Source of the DNA: Liriodendron chinense
Lineage: Eukaryota; Streptophyta; Magnoliopsida; Magnoliales; Magnoliaceae
Direction of reading: 5' to 3'
DNA length: 64,000 nucleotides
Assembly (NCBI GenBank): GCA_003013855.2
Contig: ML058387.1
Coordinates: forward strand, 372,001 to 436,000
Under the pieces are notes generated by a model that saw only the letters and a list, made by a program, of their open reading frames with translations, was not told where the DNA came from and ran no database searches. Position numbers and translations under genes: made by a program. How positions within the stretch are numbered: the first letter of the stretch is position 1; each line of letters opens with the position of its first letter. Shown piece by piece: positions 37,171-48,599 of this stretch.

Positions 37171-37881
37171 CTTAAAAAAATCCATTGAGGACTTGTCTTA
37201 CCAACTGGACCGCCCGAGTCCTAGATGGGTTGCCCGGGCCACAAAGAGGTTGACCACCCTTGATCGATGCAATATAAGCTGACCGCCTAGGCCAACCCCA
37301 AGATAAGCCGACCATGTGCTCAAAGTACCGCCATTAGTAGAAGTGCTAAGGCGTAAACTATCTTTTTTTTCTTAAAACCAATTATACTAAAGTCTTCTTG
37401 TTAATAAAAGTGGAATCTTATTTTCAACCATAGCTTTTGCACAAGCGTCCCACTTGGTGAAAAGATTGCCTTACACATTCTAACAAACCCAGCCGCCCAT
37501 GCCCAATCGTTCAGGCTCGGTCACCCAAGCTTGGCCAACCAGGCCCCATACAGGCCGCCCAGGCTTGGCCAACCAGGCCTAGTCATCACCCTACTCCCTC
37601 AATAGAGCAGGGCCTGCATGTAGAAGACGTCTTTCACCCAACATGGAGAGAAAAAATAATGAAATATCTTTATTATTATGGAGAGCTCGTCAAGGTCGTT
37701 TACAACAGGCGCCACACACTAACAGTTCTACATCATAGAAAAGAACCTATCCTACCACGATCTCCATTGCAAAAAGCGACTTTCGTCGAACAAAAGAGAG
37801 GAAGATCAGCTTCGCTATCACGATCCACTCCCTTCTCCGAAGTCGCCCCTTTTTTCCCTCTTTTTCTCTTCAACCAGCGGC
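37171..37881. other. Interior of the gag-only element, repeats without coding
   Basis: It carries more GCCGACCA/TTGGCCAACCAGG-type units (37240–37320, 37490–37590) related to the LTR minisatellite. No pol domain seen. Confidence 0.6.
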
Positions 37882-38220
37882 CTAAGTTGAAAAGTCACGA
37901 GCATGTCTCGAGGGAGATCTGCTGAATTTGATCCCATAAGTCAAACAAAAAGGGAACAGAGGCACAAGCCAACAAGCTGCACACACCCAGACTGTGACAG
38001 CACGTAGAAAAAGTAAAAAAAAAAAACATGCAACAGCAAACGTGACCTCTTGTTCCTTCATAAAAAACTCAACCATAAGGCATTGTACATCACAAAAGAA
38101 GCCATCGTCAGCACCAAACAATGTTTTATCCTTAAAGATCACTACTCCAAAGCTTCTCTCCCACTCGAAGAACCAAAGGTATGCGACAGGGACACCCATG
38201 GCCAACTTGCATAAAGCCAT
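37882..38220 (-). CDS. Antisense ORF near the 3' LTR of the gag-only element
   Basis: 112-codon minus-strand frame starting MALCKLAMGVPVAYLWFFEW, with a hydrophobic, Phe/Cys-rich middle. It is opposite in strand to gag, about 450 bp before the 3' LTR. Some Tat-lineage elements (Retand, Grande, Ogre relatives) carry an antisense ORF at this location, which is why I list it. I do not recognise the protein and there is no independent proof of coding. It could be a chance frame. Confidence 0.35.
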   Translation of the reverse strand: MALCKLAMGVPVAYLWFFEWERSFGVVIFKDKTLFGADDGFFCDVQCLMVEFFMKEQEVTFAVACFFFLLFLRAVTVWVCAACWLVPLFPFCLTYGIKFSRSPSRHARDFST

Positions 38221-38668
38221 CTCTGCTAGAACACGCCAAGGGACGGGCTACTTATAACCAATTTTTCGCTCGTTCCTTTCCCGACGCGCACCACGTGTCC
38301 ATCGACGATTAACTACATCCACCCATTACCACACGCCCTTGCGATGTAGTCATCCACGATTGGATGCCTGAAAAGGCGCGCCCCAAAAACTGAATCGTCG
38401 CCACGTATCGAAAGATTACCCATCAGACATCGTTGAATTCAAAACCACATTTAATTTCCCTCTGGTATCCACGCCTCAAGTATAACTTGTCAAATCACGG
38501 AATATGGCGCCACTGCCTACAACATCGTACAGGAACGATGAGTTATGGTGAGGCTTCTCGAGAGAATCAAACCCATAAAGCCAATCTCCAAACATTGCCA
38601 AGACCAGCTCGGCCGAAACACTATGCTCCTAAGACCTCACATGCTCGACGTAGGAGCAGGGGGGCAAC

Positions 38669-39395
38669 TGTTATGGGGATATTCCGAGCTGGACCCTAGT
38701 CTTTGAACCACGAGGAAGCCCATTCCCTACGACTTAGCCCACGGACTGCCCCGCAGCTCGTACCTCGCTAAGGCTAACCACCCAAGGTCGGCATACGACA
38801 AGCTGACCATCCAAGGTCAGGCATACGACAGGTTGACCACCCAAGGTCAACATACAACAGGTTGACCACTCAGGCTGAGCATGCGCCAGGCTGACCACCC
38901 GGGCTCAGCCATGATAGGATGATCGCCCAGGTCAATCCTCAACCAACCGACTAGCCAGATTCAACGCGAGATCAACCAACCACCCAGAGTCAATTCGAGA
39001 TACTCACAGAAGGTCCAGATATTCCTAGATCCACTACCTTCTCCAGAAAACCTCCCCGATACGATCAAGAGAGAATCTTTCTTCCATTGGGACTCTACTG
39101 ACGTGTACTCATAGGATTTGTCTCTCCAAACCGCCTACAATCCCTTATAAATATAGCTTGGATCTATACCTTAAAGGTAAGGAATAATATAAGCCTTCAA
39201 ACCTTAATTCTTCTTTATTCTCAGGACCTGACTTAGGCATCGAAGATTTCCTCACTGCACAACGGCACCTACCCTTGCCTTCTCTTTCTCTTTCTTTGCA
39301 GATTCGACGGACATAAGAAGCTCATACATGCGGATTGACGGTCACGTGGTGAATCCTAGCCATTCAAATCCGTTCTCCAAAATCGTGCGACAACA
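38669..39395 (+). repeat. 3' LTR of the gag-only element (727 bp)
   Basis: TGTTATGGGG to ACAACA, preceded by a GGGGGG purine tract and followed by GTAGT. The roughly 30-bp minisatellite at 38777–38990 has one more unit than in the left LTR, explaining most of the length difference. Confidence 0.9.
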
Positions 39396-39400
39396 GTAGT

Positions 39401-39960
39401 TGTTGCCAAGAGGCAACGAATAGTGACAAGTCTTGTGACTAGTGCAAACATATCATGATAATCTTAACCCTCAATTTAATTGTAGTCTCCTACCATTGAG
39501 TGTGTCAACAATACCATTGGTGCGTCATTTTACTCTGTACACCCATTTATAGCTAATAGAATATTTTCTTATAAGTAAAAGTTGTAAGGTTCGAGTATTA
39601 TTATACTCTAAAGCTTGAATTTATATTGTTAGTTCTTCACGCTAATGAGAAAATTTTATATCTTGAGAGAAAGATAATGGCTCATCATGAGAAGATATGG
39701 CAGAAATAAGAGCTAGATGGTTAAGAAAAAAATAACTACATACAAGATTATTCAATAAAGGATAGAGACTACCTATAAAGGATCACGAATGTGTAGTAGG
39801 AGATGGAGGTTGGAGAAAGATGAGATAGATATGGTTTTCGAGGTAAGATGATTGTTAGATGGTATGATGGGAACAACAATATGGGGGGTCGTGAGTGCCA
39901 GCAAGGAGATTGCACAAGGGATTTTGAGGCAGTAAAGGGTGGGTGTCGCTAAGGAGGTTT
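39401..39960 (-). pseudogene. Ty1/copia reverse transcriptase fragment, upstream part
   Basis: Minus strand reads TTPHIVVPIIPSNNHLTSKT, then SHDEPLSFSQDIKFSH, IQALEYNNTRTL and YKWVYRVK: the region that precedes and enters the copia RT (usual forms HYPISNY…, EIQALEDNNTW, KWVYKVK). It continues at 34440–34831 beyond the inserted gag-only element. Stops show decay. Confidence 0.78.
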
Positions 39961-40041
39961 TGGGATGGTGGAAGAAGATGCGTTTCGAGAGAAGCATTTT
40001 TGCCAAGTGGGGTTTGATCGGTGGGGTGTGATGGTGCTGGA

Positions 40042-40493
40042 TAGGCCTAGCAAAATTCCCCATGGACCGCCAACCCACACAAAACCCGCATGAAAAAATC
40101 AGTGTCCGGGTCCGGCCTTATCGTGTCAAGTCACTAACGGGTTGGCCCATTAAGATAACGGGTCGGGTCAATGTTTCACCTATGAAACCCATTAAACCCA
40201 TTAGTGAGGGTATTTTGATAATTATTTTTAGTGTGGTGGCCACGCTCTAAAATTTCTATACAATCGAGCCCCTTTCCCATCTCTCTGCCCACGACCCTTT
40301 TCCATCTCTCTGCCCACGCAAGCACGACCCGTTTATTTAACGGGTTAAATAGGTTAGGCTTTGGGTTACCCATTAAATTAATGGATGGGTTCGAGTTTAT
40401 GGATTTTGACATGTTAGTTAACGGGTCAGGTTTGGGTGAGGGCATTTTTAACACGACACGAACACAGTTCAACACGATCCGTTGCCAGGCCTA
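40042..40493. mobile_element. hAT MITE (452 bp), 8-bp target duplication
   Basis: The ends TAGGCCTAGCAA and TTGCCAGGCCTA are inverted repeats. They are flanked by a perfect 8-bp duplication GTGCTGGA (40034–40041 and 40494–40501). The inner region has repeated GGGTTACCC/CGGGTCGGGT motifs. No transposase. Confidence 0.88.
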
Positions 40494-40959
40494 GTGCTGG
40501 ATTTTGCAATTACAACGATGGTGACGTTATCGTTATCCAATAATTGCAACGGTGGGATTGTCGACAACGACGATGAACAAATCAAAATCCTCAGATCGAG
40601 TGCTCTAGCACCATGAAAAATTTACAATGAATAATAAAACAAAATTGGAGAAGATGACTGATTACCTTTTTTTGTGATTTTTTAATTTTTATTTTTTTGT
40701 AAAAGAATAGAATGAATTTATAGAATTAGGATTAGAAACAATCCTCGATCAATTCTCTTACTGTTTGTTTTCCAATTCACAAGGTAAATATGCTGTGAAT
40801 GAGTAATTATTACTTACCCTTGTAAGTACGTTCAACGAAAGCCCCTTACATTGACTTGATGCTGACAGGAAGCTTGTTTGGAAAGCTTCTACACTTGAAA
40901 TGAGGAAATGAGGATTTTTTTCCACTAAAATTTGTAAGGTCTACTATTGTGTATATGTT

Positions 40960-41395
40960 TGATTTGCATTAACCATTTGTTTTTCCCACTCATTTTAGGG
41001 CATGAACCCAAAAATGAGGCAAATTCAAAGCTCATGTGGACCACACCATAGGAAACAAGGGGAATTGAACACTTATCATTCATTTTTTATTTGGGGCCAC
41101 ATAAGTTTTAAATCAAGTTGATATTTGCGTTTTCCCTCCATCCATGTATATGTGATGTTATGAACTGGTTGGATGATAGGTACACATCCTTGCGGGCCTT
41201 AGGTTCATTTTAGCTTCCAGTAGTAGGTGTTCGAATCCCCTTGTTTCTTTTAGTGTGGTCTAGTTGAGCTTCTAATCGACCTCATTTTTAGCTCATGTTC
41301 TAAAATGAGCACATAGAACATATGGACGGCATGGATAGACAAATGCATAACGATGGGCCCCATAAAATTTACGATTATAATTTCCATATGATATT
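40960..41395. mobile_element. Fold-back MITE copy
   Basis: Left arm CATTTTAGGGCATGAACCC and GTGGACCACACCATAGG. Right arm TTTTAGTGTGGTCTAGTTGA, TAGCTCATGTTCTAAAATGA, ATGGACGGCATGGA. Arms about 170 bp, loop about 100 bp. Confidence 0.6.
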
Positions 41396-41451
41396 AACGT
41401 CTTTGCGCCACGGTTAGTCCACAAGATAGGTCGGCCGAGGTCGAACTATGG

Positions 41452-42496
41452 TAGGGTTGTACATCGAGCGGAGTTGAGTCGAGGCGGGCCAAGCTTAGCT
41501 TGACTCGTCTGTGCTCTCCTCGAGTTCGAGCTCGAGCTCACCCTCCAGCTTACCATTGGAGCTTGCCTTGTTTGCTAAAACTTTTGAGGAGAGCTAGTGG
41601 ATTGAGTCGAGGCGAGCTTACCTCAAGTCGAGTCAAGCTTGCTCCCACCTCAATTTATTATATTTTTTAATACAAATTAAAAGTCAACAACATTAAGTTC
41701 AAGAAGTCACACATATATTAGGGGAGAATAGTATTTCTACAGGTGGGACCCCACCATTAAAATGACCTAGCTCTGATCGATTTTTTCTTTGGCCAGGTCA
41801 CACACGCATTGAATGTAGACCACTAGTAATATTTTTTGAACCATAATAAACACAATACATGTATAGCTCACCACATGAATGGACTGCCCTAATTATTGTG
41901 TGGACCGTCTTCATGATGAGGCCCAACTGATTCATGGATCAGATGCACCACCTCCCTCGTAAAATTGCAATCAATAGCTGCATATGGTGTTTGGTCTTAC
42001 CATAGCCATGTTTTGTAGATATGCATGGTGTGTGGTCTCACCGTAGCACCTGTGTTTGTGTAGCGTGTTAAACACACAACCACTGTGTGCTCACCATCTT
42101 TCGTACTTGAAATTACTCAATCCATAGATATGCTTAACAAGGAATGTTCTTACCTGAACAAAATAGTAAGATTAAGAAACCCCCCAACGTGTGAGGGTTT
42201 TATATGTCCTAAGCTTGGACCTCAATGTGTGTAGTGGAGGGGGAGAGAGAACCAAGAAATAAGAAGATTAGGGTTTTTTTAACAAATATCTATATGAAAT
42301 GAGTCGAGCTCGAGCTCGATTCGAGTCGAGTTTCAAGTCGAGTCGAGTTGAGTGACATAATGGTCGAACTTGACTCGATTTCTGACTCGAGCTCCTAAAT
42401 GAAACTTGGCTTGACTTGTTCTATTGAGTCGAGCCGAGCTTTTTCGAGTCAAGTCAATCGAGTTTCTCGAGCTGACTCGGCTCATGACCAGCCCTA
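41452..42496. mobile_element. Long hAT MITE (1045 bp) with GAGTCGAG repeats
   Basis: Starts TAGGGTTGTACATCGAGC and ends GCTCATGACCAGCCCTA, imperfect inverted repeats. Flanks AACTATGG (41444–41451) and AACTGTGG (42497–42504) match at 7 of 8, a hAT-type duplication. Both subterminal regions (41470–41640, 42298–42480) are packed with GAGTCGAG/CTCGAGCTCGAG motifs in opposite senses. No transposase. Confidence 0.82.
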
Positions 42497-42504
42497 AACT
42501 GTGG

Positions 42505-44044
42505 CATGCGAAAGTCTAGGGACACGTCTGACGAAGAAGAACACGTCTATTAGCCGTTACCATCGTAATCCCCGTCTCCAGAAAACATGCCTCTCAACAG
42601 GTCCCACTCTCATGATCGTGACCATGGTGGTAGCCCATGACTCCCCTCCAATGAACTATAATTAAGGACCTCCATCCCCATTCAAAGGAACGCGAAATTT
42701 ACTTACCAGAAGCATATTGCCCATCTTTTCATTTAGACTCATCTGACTCGAGCATCAGAGAACTAACGGCCGGTCCCTGGCTAGCCTCCTAGCCTTCTTT
42801 GTGTTGTGCATGATCTATCTCTCATATCTAATCTGCTTACCAGCAAGAAATCAATGACACACATCAATCCTAGGTGATCCTCCATTCATCTCATTTGTTG
42901 TTCATAAATCAGCAACAACAACCTATATGCATATGTAACTCGATTGTCATGTGTAAAAGGTGCATATGGATGGACGACGTGGATAAAACACATGCTTTAA
43001 TGTAGAGCTCATATAGTGGATTTTGAAAACTCCAAGAAATTCCACTGTAACTCGTGCTACGATTGGATGATATGATCCCAGATTAATCCAATCTTCTCCA
43101 TCGATTCCAAACACAAAATGGAATTTACATTGGACCAAATGCAACTCTATACCACATAATCTCAAATCTCACATTCAAAACCGGCCTTAAATTATTCTCG
43201 AAGCCCCAATCAATTTAAAACATAAAATGAAATTCATGTGAAGCTTAAAATAGAAGAAAATAAGTATAATTTGAATTGAAATAATGAATTTGAATAATAA
43301 ATCATAGTATTCAAATCATAAAATCATAAAATTCATATTAAATGGAATTCTAAGGTAGGATTCAAACCATTTTGCTTGAGGTTCAACTTAAACCATACAT
43401 CGTAAATAGTAAATTATAAGATTTTTTATTTTTATTTTTTTTACAACAATGCACAAGAGAGTATCCAACCCAAATTGTCTGAAAAGCACCAAAATTCTGG
43501 GGCTCACCATTACATGTAAAATCCACTCCGTCCATCAAGTGAGAAGCATGATCTGGACCGTAATACATAATACAATACCCAATTTAAGTATGATATCTTC
43601 CACAATGATGGAAAAAATGTGAAATTGCTCCCTAAAGTGCCAAGTTCACGCGGCTTGGCTTGCCTTATTATTAATTTTTAAAATCAGGGTGATTTTTGTA
43701 TATTATCTTCATCCCGGTGAGTTACACCTTATTAACGGTTTTGATGAAAGATAAACACCATGTTGGCCACACACACAAACCTATGGTTGGTATTAGATCC
43801 ACATTGTTCCATCCGGTATGGCCCACCTCAGTTGTTGATTTAGCTGAATTTTAGCCTCAGGGTCTTAATATTGAGGACAGAACCCGATAGGCGGGCTGAA
43901 TTGTACACATACAACACAGAGGGCCCATAAACGCGAGTGTTCCATGCAGTGGTGTTGCAGAGGATTCGAGGTGGATAGTATGCCGACGCTCAGTCTTGGG
44001 GAATTCGAAACTTACGTGGAAATCACGTGATCGGGGGCAGTTTG
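42505..44044. other. No gene recognised; MITE debris
   Basis: AT-rich, with fragments of the fold-back family (ATCCACTCCGTCCATC near 43510; TCCATCCGGTATGGCCCACC near 43810). No splice-bounded coding block or RNA gene was seen. Confidence 0.45.
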
Positions 44045-44495
44045 GCTGGTGTCAAAGCTATGTGGGCCCCACCATGATGTATGTATTCTATCTACGCTAT
44101 CCATCCATTTTGAAAGATTTTACAGCATGAGCCAAAAAAATGAGTCACATCCAAATCTCAGGCGGACCACACCAAAGAGATTGAATAATTACCGTTGAAA
44201 ACTTCGTGGGGCCACCAAAGTTTTGGATCAAGCTAATATTTGTTTTTTTTCCCCTTTATCCAAGCCTGCGTGACCTCACCAACAGGTTGGATAACGAATA
44301 AACATCACTGTGGGCCCTAGGAAGGTTTCAACGGTGGATATTATTTTCCCCGCTGTTTCCTGTGGTGTGGTCCACTTGAGCTTTGGATCTGCCTCGTTGT
44401 TTTCCTCATGCCGTAAAATGATCTCTAAAAATGGATGGATGGTGTGGATGAAACACATACATTATGGTGGGGCCCACAAAGCTTTGACACGAGCT
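44045..44495. mobile_element. Fold-back MITE, well preserved
   Basis: The inverted ends are GGTGTCAAAGCT, then GTGGGCCCCACCATGATG, and their complement CATTATGGTGGGGCCCAC, then AAGCTTTGACAC. Arms include ATCCATCCATTTTGAAAGAT and ATCTCTAAAAATGGATGGAT. One of the clearest copies, with arms near 170 bp. Confidence 0.72.
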
Positions 44496-44665
44496 AGCTG
44501 GCTGGGGTTGGGGTCACCAGCCAAATCGAGTCCCACGTGATCCGGGTATGCGGATCTGCATCATTCCAGCTCTGAGCTGATTTGGCATAAGTGGACCCAC
44601 GATACATGAGTCGGTGATCCATGCGGTTGCTTCCACTAACGTGGATTCGGTGAAGCACGAGAAAC

Positions 44666-45192
44666 ACGAGGAGCGAATTAGGTGTTACCACGGCAGCAGC
44701 TTAGTGGGTGTTACCCCTGCCTTGTGGCCACATGGGTAATATTTTTTTTTATATCCACTCCGTCCATCCGTTTCTCTAGCCCATTTGAGGATGGTGTTCC
44801 AAAAATCATACAGATCCGAATCTCAGGTGGGCCATACTACTGGAAACAGTGTTTATTAGTGCCTCGCCATTAAAAATTCCAAAGAGCCGATAGTAAGGTT
44901 TTACTAATGTTTATTAGAAATCCAACCTGTTGATAATGTAAAGAATACCTAAATGAAGGGAAAATGGTGAGCTTAATCCAAAACTTTTGTGGTCCATGAA
45001 AAGCTTTTAATGGTCATTCATCATTGTTTCTAGCCAGAGATTTGTATCTTCTTAGGGTTCAGTACAATGTCCTAAAATGAGATGAAAAACAAATGAACGC
45101 CATGGATATATAAAAAAATACGGCAAGATAGCCATGCACATGGTTAGGGTAACACCCATTAAGCTATTACTTGGGTAACAGCTAATCTAAAG
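44666..45192. mobile_element. Fold-back MITE, GGTGTTACC-ended subtype
   Basis: Begins GGAGCGAATTAGGTGTTACC and GCTTAGTGGGTGTTACC, and ends GGGTAACACCCATTAAGC and GGGTAACAGCTAATCT. Same terminal subtype as the nested copy at 52624–58569 and the half copy at 4496. Confidence 0.68.
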
Positions 45193-45590
45193 TTTGAAGT
45201 CTGAACCCGAAATCTGAAGCCTGAATCTGAAATCTAAGGCCTGAATCTGAAATCTGAATTTAAAGTCTGAAGTCTAAAAACATGTTTGGTAACTATGGTC
45301 GAAGTCTGAAAATTAAGTATTGACTATGAAATGACCTATTTGTTAACAAACACATGAAATGTCTAAAATATGTTAATTTAACACATTTGCCCATATTTCT
45401 TGTTGGAAGATGTTTTACATTATAAATGATTTATTTTTTATTAAATGAAAATAAAATCATTAACATTCATATCCTATGACCCACTTGATTTGCTAATAAA
45501 GTTATTTTGTAGGATTATGCCATAAAATGATATGAGAAAGAGGTGAATGGCATAGATAAACCCTTACATCACGACGTGCCCACAGAGCCC
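45193..45590. repeat. Short tandem motif region and spacer
   Basis: 45190–45300 is built of degenerate 14–17-base units of the form GAAGTCTGAA / CTGAATCTGAAATCT. The remainder is AT-rich spacer. Confidence 0.6.
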
Positions 45591-45599
45591 TTCCCTCGT

Positions 45600-46050
45600 G
45601 GGCGCGGCTTCTCTGTATCCCTGGATCCATCGAGCTAGGTGGATCCCTGATTGTGTCGTCCACTATATGATGTGTGTATCTTACATCCACGCTGTCCATA
45701 CATTTTGAAAACTCATTTTAGGGCATGATAAAAAAAAAATGAAGTAGATCCAAAAAAGTTCCCATGGGCCAAAAAAGTTTTGGTCAAGGTGATATTTGTG
45801 TGGTCTCTTCATCCTGGTCTTTGTGACCTTGTCAACAGGTTTGATGGAAAATAAACATTCCAGTGGCCCCATGAATATTTTAATGGTGGGGATTCAATCA
45901 CTACTCTTTCATGTGGTATGGTCCACCTAAGATTTGAGTCTACTTCATTTTTTAGATCTTGCCCTAAAACAAGCTTTCAAAATGCATGGACGGTGTAGAT
46001 GGAAGTTACATACATCACAGTAGCCCCACACTGGATCCACCGACCTCGAG
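45600..46050. mobile_element. Fold-back MITE, GGTGGATCC-ended subtype
   Basis: Left end AGCTAGGTGGATCCCTGATT; right end CACTGGATCCACCGACCTC. Arms share the family blocks. Same terminal subtype as the copy upstream of RPT2. Confidence 0.65.
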
Positions 46051-46164
46051 CATCCACCCAAACCGCGCCCTCCCTCGATCAGGCGGTGGAAGGACGCAAT
46101 CTACTTTTGCCCATTGGGAATTGGGCGTGGATTTCCAGCCAAGGCACTTCCTGCGCTGGGAGGC

Positions 46165-46610
46165 TAGGTGGGCCCACTTTGATGTTTGTGAGAAATCCAC
46201 TCCATTCATCTTTTTTTTTTTTTTTTTAATCTCAATTTAGAACAAATGATAAAAATGAGGTGGATCCAGAACTCGAGTGGGCCACAAGAGAGGGAAAATT
46301 GGGGAAAAAGTTTCCTACTGTTGAAATCTTCCTAGGCCCCACCTTGATGTTTATAGGCCATCCAAACCGTTTATAAGTTCATTCTCACTGGAATGAAATG
46401 AAAACACCAAAAACTTAGTATGATAAGAAACTTTTGTGGCCATACAAATGTTTCAGCGGTGGTCACCGATCCCCACTGTTTTCTCTCATGTGGCCCACTT
46501 GAGTTTTGGATCCACTTCATTTTTTATCGGATGTCCAAAATTTAACTCACAAAATGGATGGACGGTGTGGATAAAATATACATATCATGATGGGGCACAC
46601 ACAAGTACCG
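46165..46610. mobile_element. Fold-back MITE copy
   Basis: GGTGGGCCCACTTTGATG on the left, and GTGGCCCACTTGAGTTTTGG with GATGGACGGTGTGGATA on the right. The centre has the TCATTCTCACTGGAATG block of the 22866 copy. A poly(T) of about 18 sits in the left arm. Confidence 0.65.
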
Positions 46611-46689
46611 TCCAGTAGCCCTCTCCTTTTGGCAGCGTGGGTGGGCAATCCTCATGGGATCCACATAACGACAGGCAAGAGACGATGAC

Positions 46690-47150
46690 CTGAAAGGGGC
46701 TCTGTGGGGCCAACGATGGACTATATGTTTCATCCCGCACAATCTATCTATTTTTCCCCTGTCATTTTGGAGCATAAGACAAAAAAAAAAAAAAAAAAAT
46801 CAAATGTAAGACTCAAGTGGGCTACATTGCAGGAAACAGTGGAAATTGGGCACCTACCATTGAAAACTTCTTAGGGCCATAGAAGGCTTGATCAAGCGGA
46901 TGTTTGTGTTTTCCTTTCATCCATGACTGTGTGACCTTATGAAGAGGTTATATGGGAAATAAACCTCAAATTGGACTATAAAAAGGTTTCAATGGTAGTC
47001 ATTCAATTCCCATTAGTTTCTATGGTGCGGTCTATTTGAGTTTTATATGTGTCTCATTTTTTAGTTCATGCTCTAGAATGACTTGAAAAAGTTGATGGAC
47101 GGTATAGATCTAACACATAAATCATTGTAGGGCTTAGAGAAGTTACACAT
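46690..47150. mobile_element. Fold-back MITE copy
   Basis: GGCTCTGTGGGGCCAACGATG on the left, and GGTGCGGTCTATTTGAG with GATGGACGGTATAGATC on the right. A 23-base A run interrupts the left arm at about 46777. Confidence 0.6.
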
Positions 47151-47824
47151 GTTAAAAGTTGGGTTGTATATTGTGCAATCTATTTAGGAGAGAAAATCTG
47201 CATAGGGGTAATTTTAGAAGCAATTTTATTTTTTTTTTATAGAAAAATTACATAACGCATTCCGTATTCACCGTTAAGCCAGGTTTCCATCGCCGAAAAA
47301 ATCAAGGAAAAATCACAGAACGCTTTCCGAAGTAGGCTTTAACAAACAATGCTTAACACGAAGCATTTCTCAAATCCGCATTAAGTAACTTTTGTAAGTG
47401 TTAACAAACAGGCCCTAACTTTGGTGAGCAAGTCCGGATCCTCTATTGGCAGCAAAGCAGGAATCCCTATTTGCTGCCTTTTCATTGATCCATGTCTCAC
47501 TGTATGACATCAGGGTGTGACCAGGTTGTGAGCTCGGATTAGGTACTACCCGAGCTTGTGCAAAGCTCTGATTAGGCTTGACATGTCATGTCTGTATTGG
47601 TGGAGAGCATGTTGTTAAAAGAGACGTATCATGTCAACAATCCTGACACAAGCCTGTCATGTCAGCTCTCCACTAATACAGATGTGACACATACCAACTC
47701 ATCCTGAGCTTTGCACATACTCAGGTAGTACCTAATCCGAGATCCTGACTTGAACCAATAAAAAGCTAGCAAACAGGGATTCTCTTCTTTGCTGTCAACA
47801 GAGGATCTGGATTCTTGGTGAGCT
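47151..47824. other. Spacer with a short inverted-repeat block
   Basis: 47440–47820 has an inverted repeat. GGATCCTCTATTGGCAGCAAAG on the left is matched by its complement TTGCTGTCAACAGAGGATC on the right, with further pairing of TAGTACCTAATCCGA (47685–47740) to TCGGATTAGGTACTA (47530–47550). This is a separate fold-back repeat of about 380 bp. Confidence 0.5.
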
Positions 47825-48225
47825 AGTGACCGTGAGAGACACCTTGATGCATGTGCCATATATCCAAGCTGTCTATCCATTTTGCCCAGGCATGACCCCG
47901 TTATCCAAATCTCAGGTACAACACACACATGTGAAATAACGATGATTAAATGCCTACCATTAAAAAAGTTTTGGACCCATATGATATTTGTGTTTTTCCT
48001 TCATCTAGGTCTATGTGACCTTATCAAGCGGTTGGATGGCAAACAAATATCACCTTGGGTCCTAGGAAGTTTTACATGATGGGAATTTGATCACCATTGT
48101 TTCCTACAGCGTGGTCCACCTGAAATTTGGATCTATCTCATGCCTAAAAAATGAGCTGGCAAAATGGATCGAAGGGTTGGATATACAACCCATACATCAA
48201 GGCGGGCCTCATGGTCACAGCCTCA
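47825..48225. mobile_element. Fold-back MITE copy
   Basis: Contains CTGTCTATCCATTTTGCCC, AAATCTCAGGTACAACACAC, the central TGATATTTGTGTTTTTCCTT, and right-arm CAGCGTGGTCCACCTGAAAT. Confidence 0.6.
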
Positions 48226-48269
48226 CTGAAGTCGGCCACGCAGATTGCATGCTAAACCCGTAGGTACTG

Positions 48270-48505
48270 AGTCATGAGTGGTGGGTGCTACATGGCCCAC
48301 CATGATTATGTGTTTTATCCTCGTCATCCACCCATTTTGCCCTCTTATTTTCAGGCCATGATACAAAAAATGAGACAGATACAAATCCCAAGGGACCACA
48401 GTAAAGGAGAAGTGGTGATTGAACCCTGCCATTAAAAACCTCTTGGGAGAACAAATGGATGGACATCATTTATAACATGATGGGGCCCACAGAGCAGTGA
48501 CCAGC
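48270..48505. mobile_element. Fold-back MITE, centre deleted
   Basis: The left arm runs from GGCCCACCATGATTATGTG to CCATTAAAAACCTC and then passes directly to the right end, ATGGATGGACATCATTTATA with ATGGGGCCCAC. It lacks the usual loop and most of the right arm. Confidence 0.6.
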
Positions 48506-48599
48506 TGGCATTAGCTGGTCAGTGTGCAATCCGCGTCCCACAGAGATCCGCGTTCTGCTTTGACTGGCCTCTTCTGTCATTTGGTTCGGGCTTTGCTCC

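Larger units (their letters stand above)
34837..39395 (+). mobile_element. Gag-only LTR retrotransposon (TR-GAG-like), non-autonomous
   Basis: 4559 bp. LTRs 34837–35532 and 38669–39395 are flanked by a perfect target duplication GTAGT (34832–34836, 39396–39400). A purine tract GGGGGG precedes the right LTR. The interior has a degenerate gag on the plus strand and an antisense frame near the 3' end. The 1.5 kb between gag and the right LTR has no protease, RT or integrase motif and is too short for pol. Gag similarity (FEKYTPL, YCLFHKDHDHNTVDC) and the antisense frame point to the Tat/Retand side of Ty3/gypsy, an inference from memory. Mobilisation would need an autonomous relative. Confidence 0.85.
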
